From Manduca sexta (lineage: Eukaryota; Arthropoda; Insecta; Lepidoptera; Sphingidae), in contig NC_051134.1 in assembly GCF_014839805.1 (NCBI RefSeq), positions 10,199,170 through 10,263,169 on the forward strand: DNA of 64,000 nt, given 5' to 3'. The notes under the pieces were generated by a model. It saw only the letters and a program-made list of their open reading frames with translations, was not told where the DNA came from and made no database searches. Of the stretch, positions 1-11,909 are shown piece after piece (within the stretch, counting starts at the first letter, position 1; every line of letters starts with the position of its first letter). Both the position numbers and the translations under genes were made by a program.

Positions 1-300
1 TATAATATACTGAGAAAAACACATCATCATTCCATATTATATTTGGATTTCCTCAAGTTCTTTTACGACACGGCAACATGACCTCACTGCACGTGCTGGT
101 AAGTGTGGGATTCATAGAATGTCGACTGACGAGAGATGATTACCCCTCGCAAGTCGACACAATTATGCCGGCCTGTTGGAACCGGATATACACGGGCTAA
201 TCCCGGAACGCTACATACTTACCTGGGCCACTATGGGCTTTTAATATCTTATGTACGATGATCGCTAGCCGAGCAGATATAAAATATATCCTACCACAAG
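1..300. repeat. Dispersed repeat, 'accacttaccatcag' type
   Basis: This non-coding stretch shares an ordered set of motifs with copies at about 21700-21940, 23635-23870 and 45110-45340 (GTAAGTG, then 'ATAGAATGTCGACTGA', 'GATGATTACCCCTC', 'GCCTGTTGGAAC', and a tail with 'CGAGC..ATAT'). It is probably a lepidopteran SINE or MITE; I cannot name the family. No gene is visible here. Confidence 0.45.
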
Positions 301-356
301 CAATGACGGGTTTTATCATCTTTACAGCTAATATTAATTTGCAATCATCACTGTCA

Positions 357-637
357 TGCTGAGACGAATGTTCGCAGGTTCAAAACTCAAGGGCGGACAC
401 GCCTGACTTTTCTAAAATTATTTGTGTATTCTTTGTGAATTATTACTTGCTTTAATCTTCGTCGTGAAGAAACCTGCATGCCTGAGAAATACTCTATAGG
501 AATTTTGAAGGTATGTGAAGTCTGCTAATCCGCACTAGGCCAGCGTGGTGGACTAAGGCCTATTCTTTCTCAGTAGTAGAGGAGGCCCGTGCCCAGTAGT
601 GGGAAAGTATATAATACAGGTTTAATATTATTATTAT
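357..637 (+). repeat. SINE-like element, 'GGTTCAAAA...GGACTAAGGCC' family
   Basis: The element begins near 'TGCTGAGACGAATGTTCGC', carries a tRNA-like 'CGCAGGTTCAAAACTC' B-box segment, and ends in 'GTGGGAAAGTATATAATACA' followed by an (ATT)n tail. Further copies or pieces lie at 13050-13130 (minus), 25870-26165, 48925-49045 (minus), 53795-53870 and 54645-54990. A 3' ATT tail with a tRNA-like internal promoter is typical of a tRNA-derived SINE. Confidence 0.6.
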
Positions 638-731
638 AACAATATAAAGAAATTAACATAAGTACCTAATTTTCAAGTTATCCTTATTGTATTTAGTATA
701 ATTGATCCAAACAAAGTCATTATAAAAAAGT

Positions 732-737
732 TTTATT
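732..737 (-). promoter_or_regulatory. Polyadenylation signal of protease A
   Basis: AATAAA on the minus strand, 38 nt beyond the stop codon of protease A. The equivalent signal follows protease B at 4171-4176 in homologous sequence. Confidence 0.6.
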
Positions 738-774
738 TGACACCATTTAATTTTCAGTTCTGTATTCGTTGTCA

Positions 775-3681
775 TCACATTCGCGATTGAATCCAAGGTA
801 CGTAGGATGTCACACGCGCATACCCTGCAGGTCTTCCTGCTTGGCAGCCCAAACCTGATACGAATGAAGTAACTCCAATCTGCAAAACATACGTCTTTAA
901 ATGTAAGTCATAAGATACTTGATTTATTCGTATTAAAACCCGAAAGGATGCAGGGTTTACTATTTCTATAATTAAAATTGGCAGACAGCCGGAGAATTAA
1001 GAAAATAATTATGAGATCAATACATTTCAATAAATTAAACAAATAAAGATACTATGAAAAATTATGGATAAATAATCTGGGTATTATCTGTTGGATCAGA
1101 TAGGATAAATGATTTGAATTGAAAAATATCCGCGAGTTAAATTTGCCGAAGTTTACCTGTTGAAGGGCTGTGAGCTTATATCAAATACGCACTCACCTGC
1201 TCGCAACCTTTTGATACCTTTCGAAATCCACATAGTATTACGAACGAAACCTACAGATTCATACAAATGAAAAAGACAAGAACTGGCATCACCAAGCGAA
1301 TGGTACAATACTGACCAGCACAGGTCTTCCGTCGACAAAAGTGGACAGTGGACCACCAGAGTCACTTTGACAGGGCCCAATGTGGCCCACACCGCTGGTA
1401 CATATTGTAGAGGGGAAAACATGAGCAGGATAATTCAAGAAGCACTCTATATTGTCTATCACGTTCACAAACACGTGGCTCAGGTACTGATGGACGTAGA
1501 TTCCGGACACTGAAATCAAATGTAAATCAGGCATATTAGTGTATAGTAACTAACATATATCTACTATTGCTTATAGGTATGGTGGCTAGATAAACATGCA
1601 TAGCTATATACATTTCTGGTTCTTTCAATATTACGACCGAATTCCATACTTATGTACGGTCGACGCAACATCCCTTTTCAACGGTGCTTGTGAATATTCT
1701 TGACAATTCACGGAAGGACAGACAAAAACCCATAGGTTTTCTTAACCTGGGAATCGATCCCACCCCCTTTCCTACTAAGACCACTAGACCAAGGAAGCGA
1801 CAAAGCAATGTTGCAATAGTTGTAAAAATCTTATCTGTGGGAATTATTCATAAATTTAAGCGCATTAATCCCTTAGTGTAATTCCCTCATTCATTTAATT
1901 AATCAGTGACGTTGTTGGGTTTTAACATATTAAAATTAGATAGGAACATTTATCGATATAGGTATGAAAGTACAGGAAAATGCCACACCAGTTCAATTTG
2001 TATAGAGTACTCAAAATTAATATTTTGATATGAATATGAATTTGAATTCTGAATATGAATATGAATTCATAAGAAAAAGATCCCAGATATTTAAAATAGC
2101 ATGAATTCCCAATTCCAAAAAGAAAAATATGTAAGTACTGTACTTTTTTTCTAGCGTAACGTACTCAGTAATGAAATTTGACTTGTAATGTTCAAAAACT
2201 CATCGGCTCCCCTTTACTTCACTCTCTCCTTTAAAATTAATAGATCTGTAGAGATCTTTAAAATCAAACAAACGTAAAAGTTTTAAATATTTGAGACAAA
2301 TAGAATCAAATGTTGATGCATTTACAAAATGCTTCTACTTTTATTTTAATGTTTTTATATAATATTGTAGCAACAATTAAAATTCGTAATTAACGCCTGA
2401 AAATTTGGAAATACACTTACAATCACCAAGTCTTCCGAAGCCAGACGCCCACGCCCCGCGGCCGGCGAAGCTATCGTGGATCAAGGAGCCAGTGGGCAAG
2501 TCGATAGCTTGAATCACAGCTGAAAATGAGTCGAAGTTCATCTTGTGTTTCTTACACTACATAATAATAATACAAAAATATATATATAAACGGATGTACT
2601 ACACAGAGTGATTCCGGACCGGGACACATTTACGTGAGCAGCTATAGCGGGTTCTAAACCATGTGCGTGGTAGTCCATCGTGGTATTCGTATACATACAA
2701 GTATCTTTGCACCAAAGCAAAAGTTGAAAAATTGGGAAAATAGTTTTCAAAATAATAGTTACCATGTAAAAAAAACCTATCGCGAAATCACTCCCAAATT
2801 CAAATCCGGAGAAATCGAATGTTTCTTGCAATCCTAATTAAAAAAAAATATTGGCCGTTACAAAAATCGAACTCAAAACATGATTAATTTTGTGATGACT
2901 CTAGGCCGAGAAGACGATCTCTTAATAATAAAAAAATAAAACATACGTGTAAACGGTATCCAGCTCAGATAGATCATAGCTATATCATTGATGAGGTTTC
3001 TATGATTGTATTGTTCATGGATTTCCACGTTAGTTGAGTTGACTCTGACGCCCCCAGTGAAGAGACGCGTGCTGCCCAACACTATGGTTACGCCAAGTGC
3101 ACTATCCCGGCCGTCGAACCAGCAGTGGGCGGCTGTTATTGCTCTTGTATGGGATATCAATGAGGAGCCGCAGACTGATGTCCAACCTGATCGCAATGCA
3201 ATCAACAGACCACCCTGTGATGTGGAAATATTTAAGCGACAATAAACATTTGCATTCCTATTCTTTTGCTTTATTATTGTATATGGCTCATCGTTGCGTC
3301 CATATTGTGTTTATATGGGCGATGATTACTTACCTTTAAGTAGATCATCTGCTTATAGCAAAGGAAAAGACATACACAGACGATAAGAAATTTTAGAATG
3401 GGAAAATTATATCCTTCTTTTTTACATTAAATGTTGTTATTTATACACAACTGAAATTAAGATATGTAGGTAGTACATGGATTGAAACTTACAATGTAAG
3501 GATGAGCACCCAGCGGCGCTGGAGCGCCGCCAGTGATCCTCGCGCCATCGAAGTCCCTGGCTAGTTCTGCCTGTCTTATACTTTCTGCTAACTTGATGCC
3601 AACTTTCCTGTGGTAGCCATAAGGCTCGTCCGTAGGTAGTGCAGTCGCTACTGCGGCCACCACCAAAATTGCTAGTTTCAT
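775..3681 (-). CDS. Protease A: secreted chymotrypsin/brachyurin-like serine protease
   Basis: Five exons, minus strand: 3493-3681, 2947-3214, 2421-2519, 1316-1509 and 775-879, giving 284 residues. The start chosen is [10 protein letters not shown], a clean signal peptide shared with paralogues; an in-frame Met 12 codons upstream (MEINIL) is unlikely. The signal peptide is about 14-16 residues, followed by a propeptide ending at R48 before ITGG, so the enzyme is made as a trypsin-activated zymogen. The triad is complete: H93 in TAAHC, D140 in NDIAMI, S236 in SDSGGPL. The oxyanion residue before the Asp-Ser pair is Ser instead of Gly, and the S1-pocket position 189 appears to be Gly, as in brachyurin-type enzymes. 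Exon 4 uses a GTCAGT donor. Probably a digestive gut protease; site of expression is inferred from the family. It is the first of a 3-kb tandem series with B and C. Confidence 0.9.
1735..1810 (-). repeat. tRNA-like relic inside intron 3 of protease A
   Basis: Reading the minus strand, 'CCTTGGTCTAGTGG' resembles a tRNA A box and 'GGGATCGATTCCCAGG' a T-arm/B box. Homologous relics sit in intron 3 of B (about 4985-5045), C (about 7445-7515) and pseudogene D (12215-12285). An old tRNA-derived insertion carried along by gene duplication fits best; no cloverleaf survives. Confidence 0.4.
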
Positions 3682-3726
3682 TTCGAATAGGTGGACTAGA
3701 ATGTTTATCTCCAAATTCCGGATGCT

Positions 3727-3734
3727 CTTTTATA
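3727..3734 (-). promoter_or_regulatory. TATA box of protease A
   Basis: TATAAAAG on the minus strand, 46 nt upstream of the ATG. The same box occurs before B (variant TATATAAG) and C in homologous promoters. Confidence 0.65.
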
Positions 3735-4212
3735 TTCGGTCAGCTGTTATCATCATTGACTTAATAATGTTAAAGGTAGCTGCTTAAGATATAATTTGAA
3801 TAGATAATGTTTGTATAGGCCATCAGTATCTGATTAATAATAATTGTTAATGCAAGACAATATACTGATAGCTTTGTGTTTGAAGAATTATCAAATCTCG
3901 AGTTCTGTTTAAAAATGAGGGGAGTAAAAGTTGGTGTTACATGTTTATGTTTATATGTATCTGTATGTTTGCTTCTGAGATTTTTCCTCCCAAATCAATT
4001 AACTGATTTTGGTGTGGCATTTTTTAAATTATTACACTTGTTCCACACCTTGGACGGAATCGGCTATCATCCTACGCGCCTATAGGATGCCTTTTTTAAT
4101 TACCTAATTCTAAAGTATCGTTATTGTGCTTAATAGAGGTCTCAAAACTACATAATTTAAAATAAAAAGTTTTATTTGTCTCTATTTCACTTTTAATTAT
4201 TGTTCTGTAACA

Positions 4213-6987
4213 TCACATGCGGAGCTGAATCCAAGGTATGTAAGATGTGACACGCGTGTACGCCGCAGGTCTTCCCGCTTGGCAGCCCATAGCTGATCCG
4301 AATGAAGTAACTCCAATCTGCAAATTATACATACGTCTTTAAATGTAGGCTGACAAGTTTTGAAGAACTTATGCGTACTAAAACCGGAATGGATGCATGG
4401 TTTACTATTACTATAATCAAAATAGTCAATCAGCCGGTGAAGTAAAGAAACAATTTCAACAAATTAGACAAATAAAATTCCCAAGATAAATAATAGGGTA
4501 AATAATTTAAAAGACTGGGGACTGTGGGCTCACCGCAAATACATTATTGAAATTGAAACATCAACCATCCATGAAAATCTTATCTAAGTCCACTAGTAGT
4601 ATCATCACGTGGATGGTAAAATACTGACCAGCACAGGTTTTCCGTTGACAAAGGTGGACAGTGGACCACCGGAATCACTTTGACAGGGCCCAATATTGCC
4701 CACACCACTGGTGCATATTGTAGAGGGGAAGACATTAGGGGGGTAGTGTGAGGAGCACTCATCATTGGTTATCACGTTCAGAAACACATGGCTCAGGTAC
4801 TGATGGGCGTAGATTCCAGACGCTGAAATCAAATGTAAATCAGGCATATAAGTCTATAGTAACTAACATACGCTATGCATTTTTGGTACGGTGGCTAAAT
4901 ATACATACATAGCTATATATTACTGGTCCTTTAAATATGATGCCAAAATTCTACGCTAATGTACGACCGATGCAACATCCCTTTTTAACCGTGCTGAGAA
5001 TCGAACTTATATTTAATATGCCCTACCGGCTGCCACTAGAAAAAGGATGCGACCAAGCAATGTTGCAATAATTGTAAAATTGACTTTATCTTTGGGAATG
5101 ATTCATAACATTATTAAACGTGTTAATCTATCAATGACGTTGTTAGGTTTTCACATATTACAATAATATAATTAATGTTAATTTAATAAGATGGATGCTC
5201 TCCAAATTTTATCGGTACAGGTATGTAAAGTACAGGAAAATGACACACCAATTATAATTGTATAGAGTACCCACAATTCATATCAAGTATTTCTAAGGAC
5301 AAGTTCTCAGATATTTAAATGTGGCATAAATTTCCAATTCTAAAATTCTAAAAAGGAAAATACGTACTGTACTTATACTAGTACAAGGTAGGTACTTAGT
5401 AATGCAATTTGACACATAATGATCAAAAACTCATCATAATAAAACTAATCGACTTCATCCTTTAAAATAAATAGATCTGACCTTTAGAATCAAAAAAATC
5501 TAAACAAATTATAAAAAGTCGAATACAATCAAATGTTGATGCATTTACAAAATGCTTCTATATTAAATATTTTAATATTGTAGCAAGAATTGAAATTCGA
5601 AATAGAGGTCTGAAAATTGGGGAAAAACTTGAAAGGTGTGATAAATTATACACTTACCATCGCCCAGTCTTCCGAAGCCAGACGCCCACGCCCCGCGACC
5701 AACGAAACTATCGTGCATCAAGGAGCCAGTGGGCAAGTCGATAGCTTGGATCACAGCTGAAAATGAGTCGAAGATCATCTCGTGTTGCTTACACTACATT
5801 TTAATGATAATAAAAAAAAAATATTTAAACGAATGGTCACAGGCTTATCCAGGAACGGGACGTAGTTACGTGAACTATTATAGCGGGTTCTAAATCATGT
5901 GTGTGATAGTTAATCGTGGTATCCATAGGGATATAGAGATACAAGTATCTTTGCACCAGCGACGTTGCAGAAATTGCTTAAAAAAAAAATATACCCCGTA
6001 ATTTTTTAAATATTATCACTTATGACTCACGCCTCTGTAACAATGACTTGCAGAAGCACAAAGAAAACACTATATTTCTCCGAACTTACCCCTAGCACGT
6101 GATGTTAATGTCAATTGTATCGCAAAATTACTCACAATTTCATATTCAGAGAAATCAAATGTTTCTTACAACACTAACTAAAAAAAATTGTTGGTTGTTG
6201 CAGAAATCGAACACCAAACATCATTGACATTACGAGAAGACGATCGCTTAATAATAAAAAAAATAAAAATACACATACGTGTAAACGGTATCCAGCTCAG
6301 ATAAATCATAGCGATATCATTAATGACGTTTCTGTGGTTGTATTGTTCATGGATTTCCACGTTAGTTGAGTTAACTCTGACGCCCCCAGTGAAGAGACGC
6401 GTGCTGCCCAACACTATGGTTATGCCAAGTGCAGTTTCCCTGCCGTCGAACCAGCAGTGGGCGGCTGTTATTGCTCTCGTATGGGATATCAATGAAGAGC
6501 CGCAGACTGATGTCCAACCTGATCGCAATGCAATCAACAGACCACCCTGCGATGTGGAAATATTAAAGCGACAATAAGCATTTGCATCCCTATTATTTTT
6601 CTTTAGTAAGGCTCATTGTTGCATCCATATTGTTTTTGGAATTGTGGGTATATGGGTGATTAACTTATCTGCAAATGGCCCATCTGCTTATAGGAAAGGA
6701 AAAGAGATTTAAGAAGGAGAAAATGATATCCATCTTTTTTTACTGTTAATGTTGTTATTTTTACACAACGGAAATTAAGATATGTTGAAACTTACAATGT
6801 AAGGATGAACACCCAGTGGCGCTGGAGCGCCGCCAGTGATCCTCGCGCTATCGAAGTCCGTGGCTAGTTCTGCCTGTCTTATACTTTGTGCCAACTTGAT
6901 GCCAACTTTCCTGTGGTATCCATAAGGCTCATCCGCAGGCAATGCGGTCGCTACTGCGGCCACCACCAAAATTATTACTAGTTTCAT
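4213..6987 (-). CDS. Protease B: secreted chymotrypsin/brachyurin-like serine protease
   Basis: Five exons, minus strand: 6796-6987, 6279-6546, 5658-5756, 4629-4822 and 4213-4317, giving 285 residues. It is a very close paralogue of protease A in exons and introns, hence a recent tandem duplicate. The order is signal peptide ([15 protein letters not shown]), propeptide with activation before ITGG, TAAHC, NDIAMI and SDSGGPL, so triad and zymogen features are intact. The exon 3/4 junction creates an Ala (G|CG) where A has Leu. The C-terminus is WIQLRM. The 3' flank has AATAAA in the same position as in A. Predicted role: extracellular, probably midgut, protein digestion (family inference). Nothing suggests inactivation. 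Confidence 0.9.
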
Positions 6988-7032
6988 TTCGAACAGGTGG
7001 ACTAGAATGTTAATCTCCAAATTCCTGATGCT

Positions 7033-7040
7033 CTTATATA
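7033..7040 (-). promoter_or_regulatory. TATA box of protease B
   Basis: TATATAAG on the minus strand, 46 nt upstream of the ATG, aligned with TATAAAAG of A and C. Confidence 0.6.
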
Positions 7041-7251
7041 TTCGGTCAGCTGTTATCATCATTGACTTAATAATGTAAAAGGTAGCTACTTAAGATATAC
7101 TTTGATAAATAATGTTTGTATGCAATCAGTATATGATTAATAATAATCGTTAATGCAAGACAATATACAGATGACTTTGTGTTTGAAGAATTATCAGATC
7201 TCGAGTTATATTTAATAACGAGGGGAACACAGAAAGGTGTTAACATGTTTA

Positions 7252-9470
7252 AGGTGGCTCAGGTACTGATGGGCGTAGATTCCAGACGCTGAAATCAAAT
7301 GTAAATCAGGCATATAAGTGTATAGTAACTAATATACGCTATGGATTATTGGTACGGTGGCTAGATATACATACATAGCAATATATATTACTGGTCCTTT
7401 AAATATGATGCCATAATTCTACGCTAATATACGGCCGATGCAACATCTCTTTTTAACTGTGCTGAGAATCGAACTTATATTTAATATGCCCTACCGGCTG
7501 CCACTAGAAAAAGGATGCGACAAAGCAATGTTGCAATAGTTGTAAAATTGACTTTATCTTTGGTAATGATTCATATCATTATTAAACGTATTAATTTCTC
7601 AATGACGTTGTTAGGTTTTCACATATGTACATAAAAATAATATAATTAATAAGATGGATTCTCCACAAATTTTATCGATACAGGTATGTAAAGTACAGGA
7701 AAATAACACACCAATTCTAATTGTATAGAGTACCCACAATGCATATGAAATATTTCTAAGGAAAAGTACTCAAATATTAAAATATGGCATAGATTCCAAA
7801 TTTTAAAAAGGAAAATACGTACTGTACTGATTCTAGTACAAGTTACTCAGTAATGAAATTTGACACGTAATGCTCAAAAACTCATCATAATTAACCTAAT
7901 CGACTTCATCCTTTAAAATAAATAGATCTGACCTTTAGAATCAAAAAAATCTAAACAAATTATAAAAAGTCGAATGCAATCAAATGTTGATGCATTTACA
8001 AAATGCTTCTATTTTAAATGTTTTAATATTGTAGCAAGAATTGAAATTCGAAATAAAGGTCTGAAAATTGGGGAAAAACTTGAAAGGTGTGATAAATTAT
8101 ACACTTACCATCGCCCAGTCTTCCGAAGCCAGACGCCCACGCCCCGCGACCAGCAAACTATCGTTCATCAAGGAGCCAGTGGGCAAGGCGATAGCTTGGA
8201 TCACAGCTGAAAATGAGTCGAAGATCAGCTCGTGTTGCTTACACTACATTTTAATGATAATAAAAAAAAATATTTAAACGAATGGTCACAGGCTTATCCA
8301 GGAACGGGACATAGTTACGTGAACCATTATAGCGGGTTCTAAATAATGTGTGTGATAGTTAATCGTGGTATCCATAGGGATATAGAGATACAAGTATCTT
8401 TGCACCAGCGAAGTTGCAAAAATTGCTTAAAAATAATAGATACCGTGTGTCAGTCATAAGTGATAAAAAATTTAATTTTATCACTTATGAATCACGCCTC
8501 TGTAACTATGACTTGCAGAAGTACAAATAAAACACTATATTTCTCCGAACTTACCCCTAGCACGTGATGTTAATGTCAATTGTATCGCAAAATTACTCAC
8601 AATTTCATATCCGGGGAAATCAAATGTTTCTTACAATACTAACTAAAAAAAATTGTTGGTTGTTGCAGAAATCGAACACCAAACATCATTGACATTACGA
8701 GAAGACGATCGCTTAATAACAAAAAAAATATATATTTAAATACACATACGTGTAAACGGTATCCAGCTCAGATAGATTATAGCGATATCATTGAGAAGGT
8801 TTATGGGATTGTATTGTTCATGGATTTCCACGTTAGTTGAATTAACTCTGACGCCCCCAGTGAAGAGACGCGTGCTGCCCAACACTATGGTTATGCCAAG
8901 TGCAGTTTCCCTGCCGTCGAACCAGCAGTGGGCGGCTGTTATTGCTCTTGTATGAGATATCAATGAGGAGCCGCAGACTGATGTCCAGCCTGATCGCAAT
9001 GCAATCAGCAGACCGCCCTGTGATGTGGAAATATTTAAGCGACAATAAGCATTTGCATTCCTAATCTTTTGCTTTAGTAAGGCTCATTGTTGCGACCATA
9101 TTGTTTTAGAATTGTGGGTATATGGACAACTGATTTAACTTCACGTAGATCATCTGCTTATAGGAAAGGAAAAGAGATTTAAGAAAGGGAAAATTATATC
9201 CTTCTTTTTTTTACTTTAAATGTTGTTATTTATACAAAACTGAACTGAAGATATGTAGGTATATGAATTGAAACTTACAATGTAAGGATGAGCACCCAGC
9301 GGCGCTGGAGCGCCGCCAGTGATCCTCGCGCCATCGAAGTCCGCGGCTAGTTCTGCCTGTCTTAAACTTTCTGCCAACTTGATGCCAACTTTCCTGTGGT
9401 AGCCATAAGGCTCATCCGCAGGCAATGCGGTCGCTACTGCGGACAACACCAAAATGATTACTAGATTCAT
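7252..9470 (-). pseudogene. Protease C: truncated, frameshifted copy of A/B
   Basis: Exons 1 (9279-9470), 2 (8750-9017) and 3 (8109-8206) are recognisable, with promoter and splice sites preserved. Exon 3 is 98 bp instead of the 99 bp of every intact member except E: one base is missing near 8150, where B reads CCAACGAAAC and C reads CCAGCAAAC, which shifts the frame. Exon 4 survives only as about 35 bp (7254-7288); past that point the sequence switches to DNA homologous to the 5' flank of A. Exon 5 and the catalytic Ser are absent before gene B starts. The copy may still be transcribed because its promoter looks normal, but it cannot make an active protease. A deletion between gene C and the flank of gene B explains the structure. 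Confidence 0.85.
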
Positions 9471-9515
9471 TTCGAACAGGTAGACTAGAATGTTTATCTC
9501 CAAATTCCTGATGCT

Positions 9516-9523
9516 CTTTTATA
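9516..9523 (-). promoter_or_regulatory. TATA box of pseudogene C
   Basis: TATAAAAG on the minus strand, 46 nt before the ATG; the promoter outlived the coding sequence. Confidence 0.5.
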
Positions 9524-9689
9524 TTCAGTTAGCTATTATCATCATGACTTTATAATGTAGAAGGTAGCTACTTAAGATATAATTTGATAAAATCAATGAA
9601 CTGGTTTTTATGCGGCGTTTTGTAATGTTGACGTCATCGAGAATGTTTTGAAGATCATTAGCTCATTTCCTACATTTACAGCTCCGATT

Positions 9690-9860
9690 GATTAAAAATT
9701 TAGTTTACTTCGGTACTGTTACTTCGGTAGTATTTCCAAGATGTGGAGGAAACCTTGAGCTGGAGCATAAAGTAATCAGAGGAATACCCAACTTTCCGGA
9801 AATTTACAGCAGATATAGCATGTTTAGGCTCATAATAAGTAAATGTTAAATTAAATACCT
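9690..9860. repeat. Block shared with intron 1 of proteases F and G
   Basis: The motif 'TACTTCGGTGGTATTTC' or a one-base variant occurs here, at about 34905 (intron 1 of F) and at about 42315 (intron 1 of G), followed by about 120 bp of looser similarity. It lies upstream of pseudogene C, outside any exon. It could be a transposon fragment or a relic of an F/G-like intron. No coding sequence is seen between 9600 and 10000. Confidence 0.35.
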
Positions 9861-10021
9861 GATGACGACGAGGCCCATGGTGGAGAAAATAGTAAATAAT
9901 AAAAAAAAAATTACAAAACCCGTGATACAAAAATCTCTGAAAAGTAAAATGTGTTTGTTTATTTATTAACTTTAATATAAGTAGTATTCTTTTTTAAGAA
10001 GTATTCGCATTATGTATTATT

Positions 10022-10245
10022 AAGTATTCCTGGGTTCGAATCCCGGGTCGGGCAAAGTGATATTCGGGTTTTTCTGCTCGGTATCAGCCCGGAGTCTGGA
10101 ATTTGTGCCCGATATGGCGATAGGCTCGCCCCCTATCACATCATGGGACGGAACATACTTGGCGAAAAGTGGGTGCCCTAGTTGCGCCTCTGCATACCCC
10201 TTCGGGGATAAAATGCGTGATGTTATGTATGTATTCGCATTATGA
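10022..10245 (+). repeat. tRNA-derived SINE, 'GGTTCGAATCCCGGGTC' family
   Basis: A perfect tRNA T-arm/B-box (GGTTCGAATCCCGGGTC) is followed by a conserved body (CCCGATATGGCGATAGG, CCCCTATCACATCATGGG, ACCCCTTCGGGG) and a TATGTATGTA tail. Inverted copies are at 19412-19672 and 34498-34745, with a fragment at 21455-21512. The short open frame across it is a repeat artefact. Confidence 0.65.
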
Positions 10246-10479
10246 CAAGACTGACTCCAGTATAAACTGTTAACAGAGGGTACGTGGTATTAAATTCTTT
10301 GAAAAACCCCGTTCAAGTTGCTAATCAATCGCAACAGCTAAAATTTTCATGTTAATGTAATGATACAACGTGTTTAAAGTTTTTACACCTAAATATTTAC
10401 ATCAAACTAAAATAATTGTATTCACACGTTATTTGATTTGATTGATTCACGCAAATTGATGATGGATAAAATGTAGGCG

Positions 10480-11270
10480 ACGTTCAATGGAACCAAGAAT
10501 GAGAACCAGCTTGGTCTCGGGGACAACAGGTGACGTAGTAGTGGGCGGTCGGTGCGCCCGCGCACTATTGATACTACGAAGCCTGTATTATTGTTACATC
10601 CTACTGCTTATTGTCTCGCTACTTCTAGACTATACTTTTTATATAGGACTGTTACTTAGTGCTACTACCGACTATTTATTTTTATTTTTTTTTGTTTCAC
10701 TGAAAAAGTGCTTTATTACTACCGCTCAGCCTTTGTGGGGCAGGAGGGCGGGAGCGGAGGGGGGGGGGGCAATTGAGCAGTTATGTTAGGATCACCGCAC
10801 CTTACGACCCGGCGTGCCGTCCGGATTTAATGTTGATCTTCAGGCGACCGCCGTGCCGAGTCCCTAACCCTATATACAACGCACGGCATACCAAATAAAA
10901 CTCCGCGGACGGCTGTGGGCTTCCTTCGACGGAAGTGCCTAAGTCTTCGTCCGCAGCCACCCCTGCGTGGTGCCGCCTGTTGCAGCCCCTCTCCTCAGAG
11001 AAAGGGGGCTCAAAAGCCCCTGCGCAACCGAAGTACGCTCTCAGCATCAACGGCAGCATGAGGCCTACCTTCCACACTGCCGTCCATTCCGGGGCCACCA
11101 CAATGTGCTAAACATGCACAGCCTACACCAGAGGCGGACAGCCCCTTGCTGCCCGCCGGCAACCCCCGTATGGCCCCTATTGCTCGCCTCTTACGACAAG
11201 CAGGGGATACCGTGGTGGAATTCTTCAAACGCCTCTAGTCCACAGGGCGGGTATTACCGACTACTTCTTA
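10480..11270. repeat. GC-rich interspersed repeat (retroelement 3' region?)
   Basis: This GC-rich island differs from its AT-rich surroundings. The part at 10745-10980 is related to 52825-53105 in intron 4 of protease I (TTACGGCCCGGCG, CTTCAGGC, AACTCCGCG, CTTCCTCCGACGGAAGTG). The part at 11140-11225 (TATTGCTCGCCTCTTACGAC, GGGGATACCGTGG) resembles 3' regions of lepidopteran non-LTR elements. 10485-10590 is echoed at 44625-44700. ORFs here do not look like genes. Confidence 0.45.
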
Positions 11271-11439
11271 TGACTTTTGTGCTATACTATAAGTTATAAT
11301 TCTGTGCTTCTTCTAACTGAACTCAATTGTTCTCTTGCTGTTCACCTACGTTCATTCTTCTTTGCTTCTGCTTTATGTGGTTTACTCTTTCTGTCAATAA
11401 AAAATAGTTGTGTGTATACGGTGGTTCAATTTTACTGGT

Positions 11440-11715
11440 GGTAGGTCTCTCATATGTGATAGTAGGTAGGGTAGGTCATGTCTATTTCGACCGCCAAGCA
11501 GCAGTTTGTAGTCACTGTTGTGTTCCGGTTTGAAGAACATTATAGCCAGTGTAAATACTGGACATAATGAGACTTAATACCTATCTCATGTCTCAGGATA
11601 GCGAGCGCAGTGGAATACCAAACAATACTTTGTAATTGAAGGTGTTGGATGGTGTTTGTACTGTTTATGGGCGGTTGTATTACTTACCATCAGGTAAACG
11701 ACAAGCTCGTCTCAT
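11440..11715. repeat. Dispersed repeat ending in 'CTTACCATCAGGTAAACGAC'
   Basis: The tail 'CTTACCATCAGGTAAACGAC' followed by AAGCTCGTCTCATC is a common lepidopteran repeat end; a related 'ACTTACCATCAGG' stretch occurs near 22270. No coding content. Confidence 0.4.
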
Positions 11716-11909
11716 CATTTAAAGCAATAAAAAAAATATTTACACTTATTCCACACCTGGGACTGAATTGACTACCATTTCACATACCCAATCTGAATAC
11801 CTAATTTTTAAATATAGTTATTGTGCTTAATAGGGGTCCCAAAAATACGTCATATGAAATATATAGTTTTATTTGTATCCATTTCACTTATAGTAATCGT
11901 TCTGTAACA

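Noticed and set aside
3682..3714. Upstream start ([12 protein letters not shown]) for proteases A, B and C
   Set aside because: It puts extra residues before a clean signal peptide, lies very close to the expected cap site below the TATA box, and is not shared by E-I.
10025..10045. tRNA gene
   Set aside because: Only the T-arm/B-box is tRNA-like; no acceptor or anticodon stem, and the segment recurs as a SINE.
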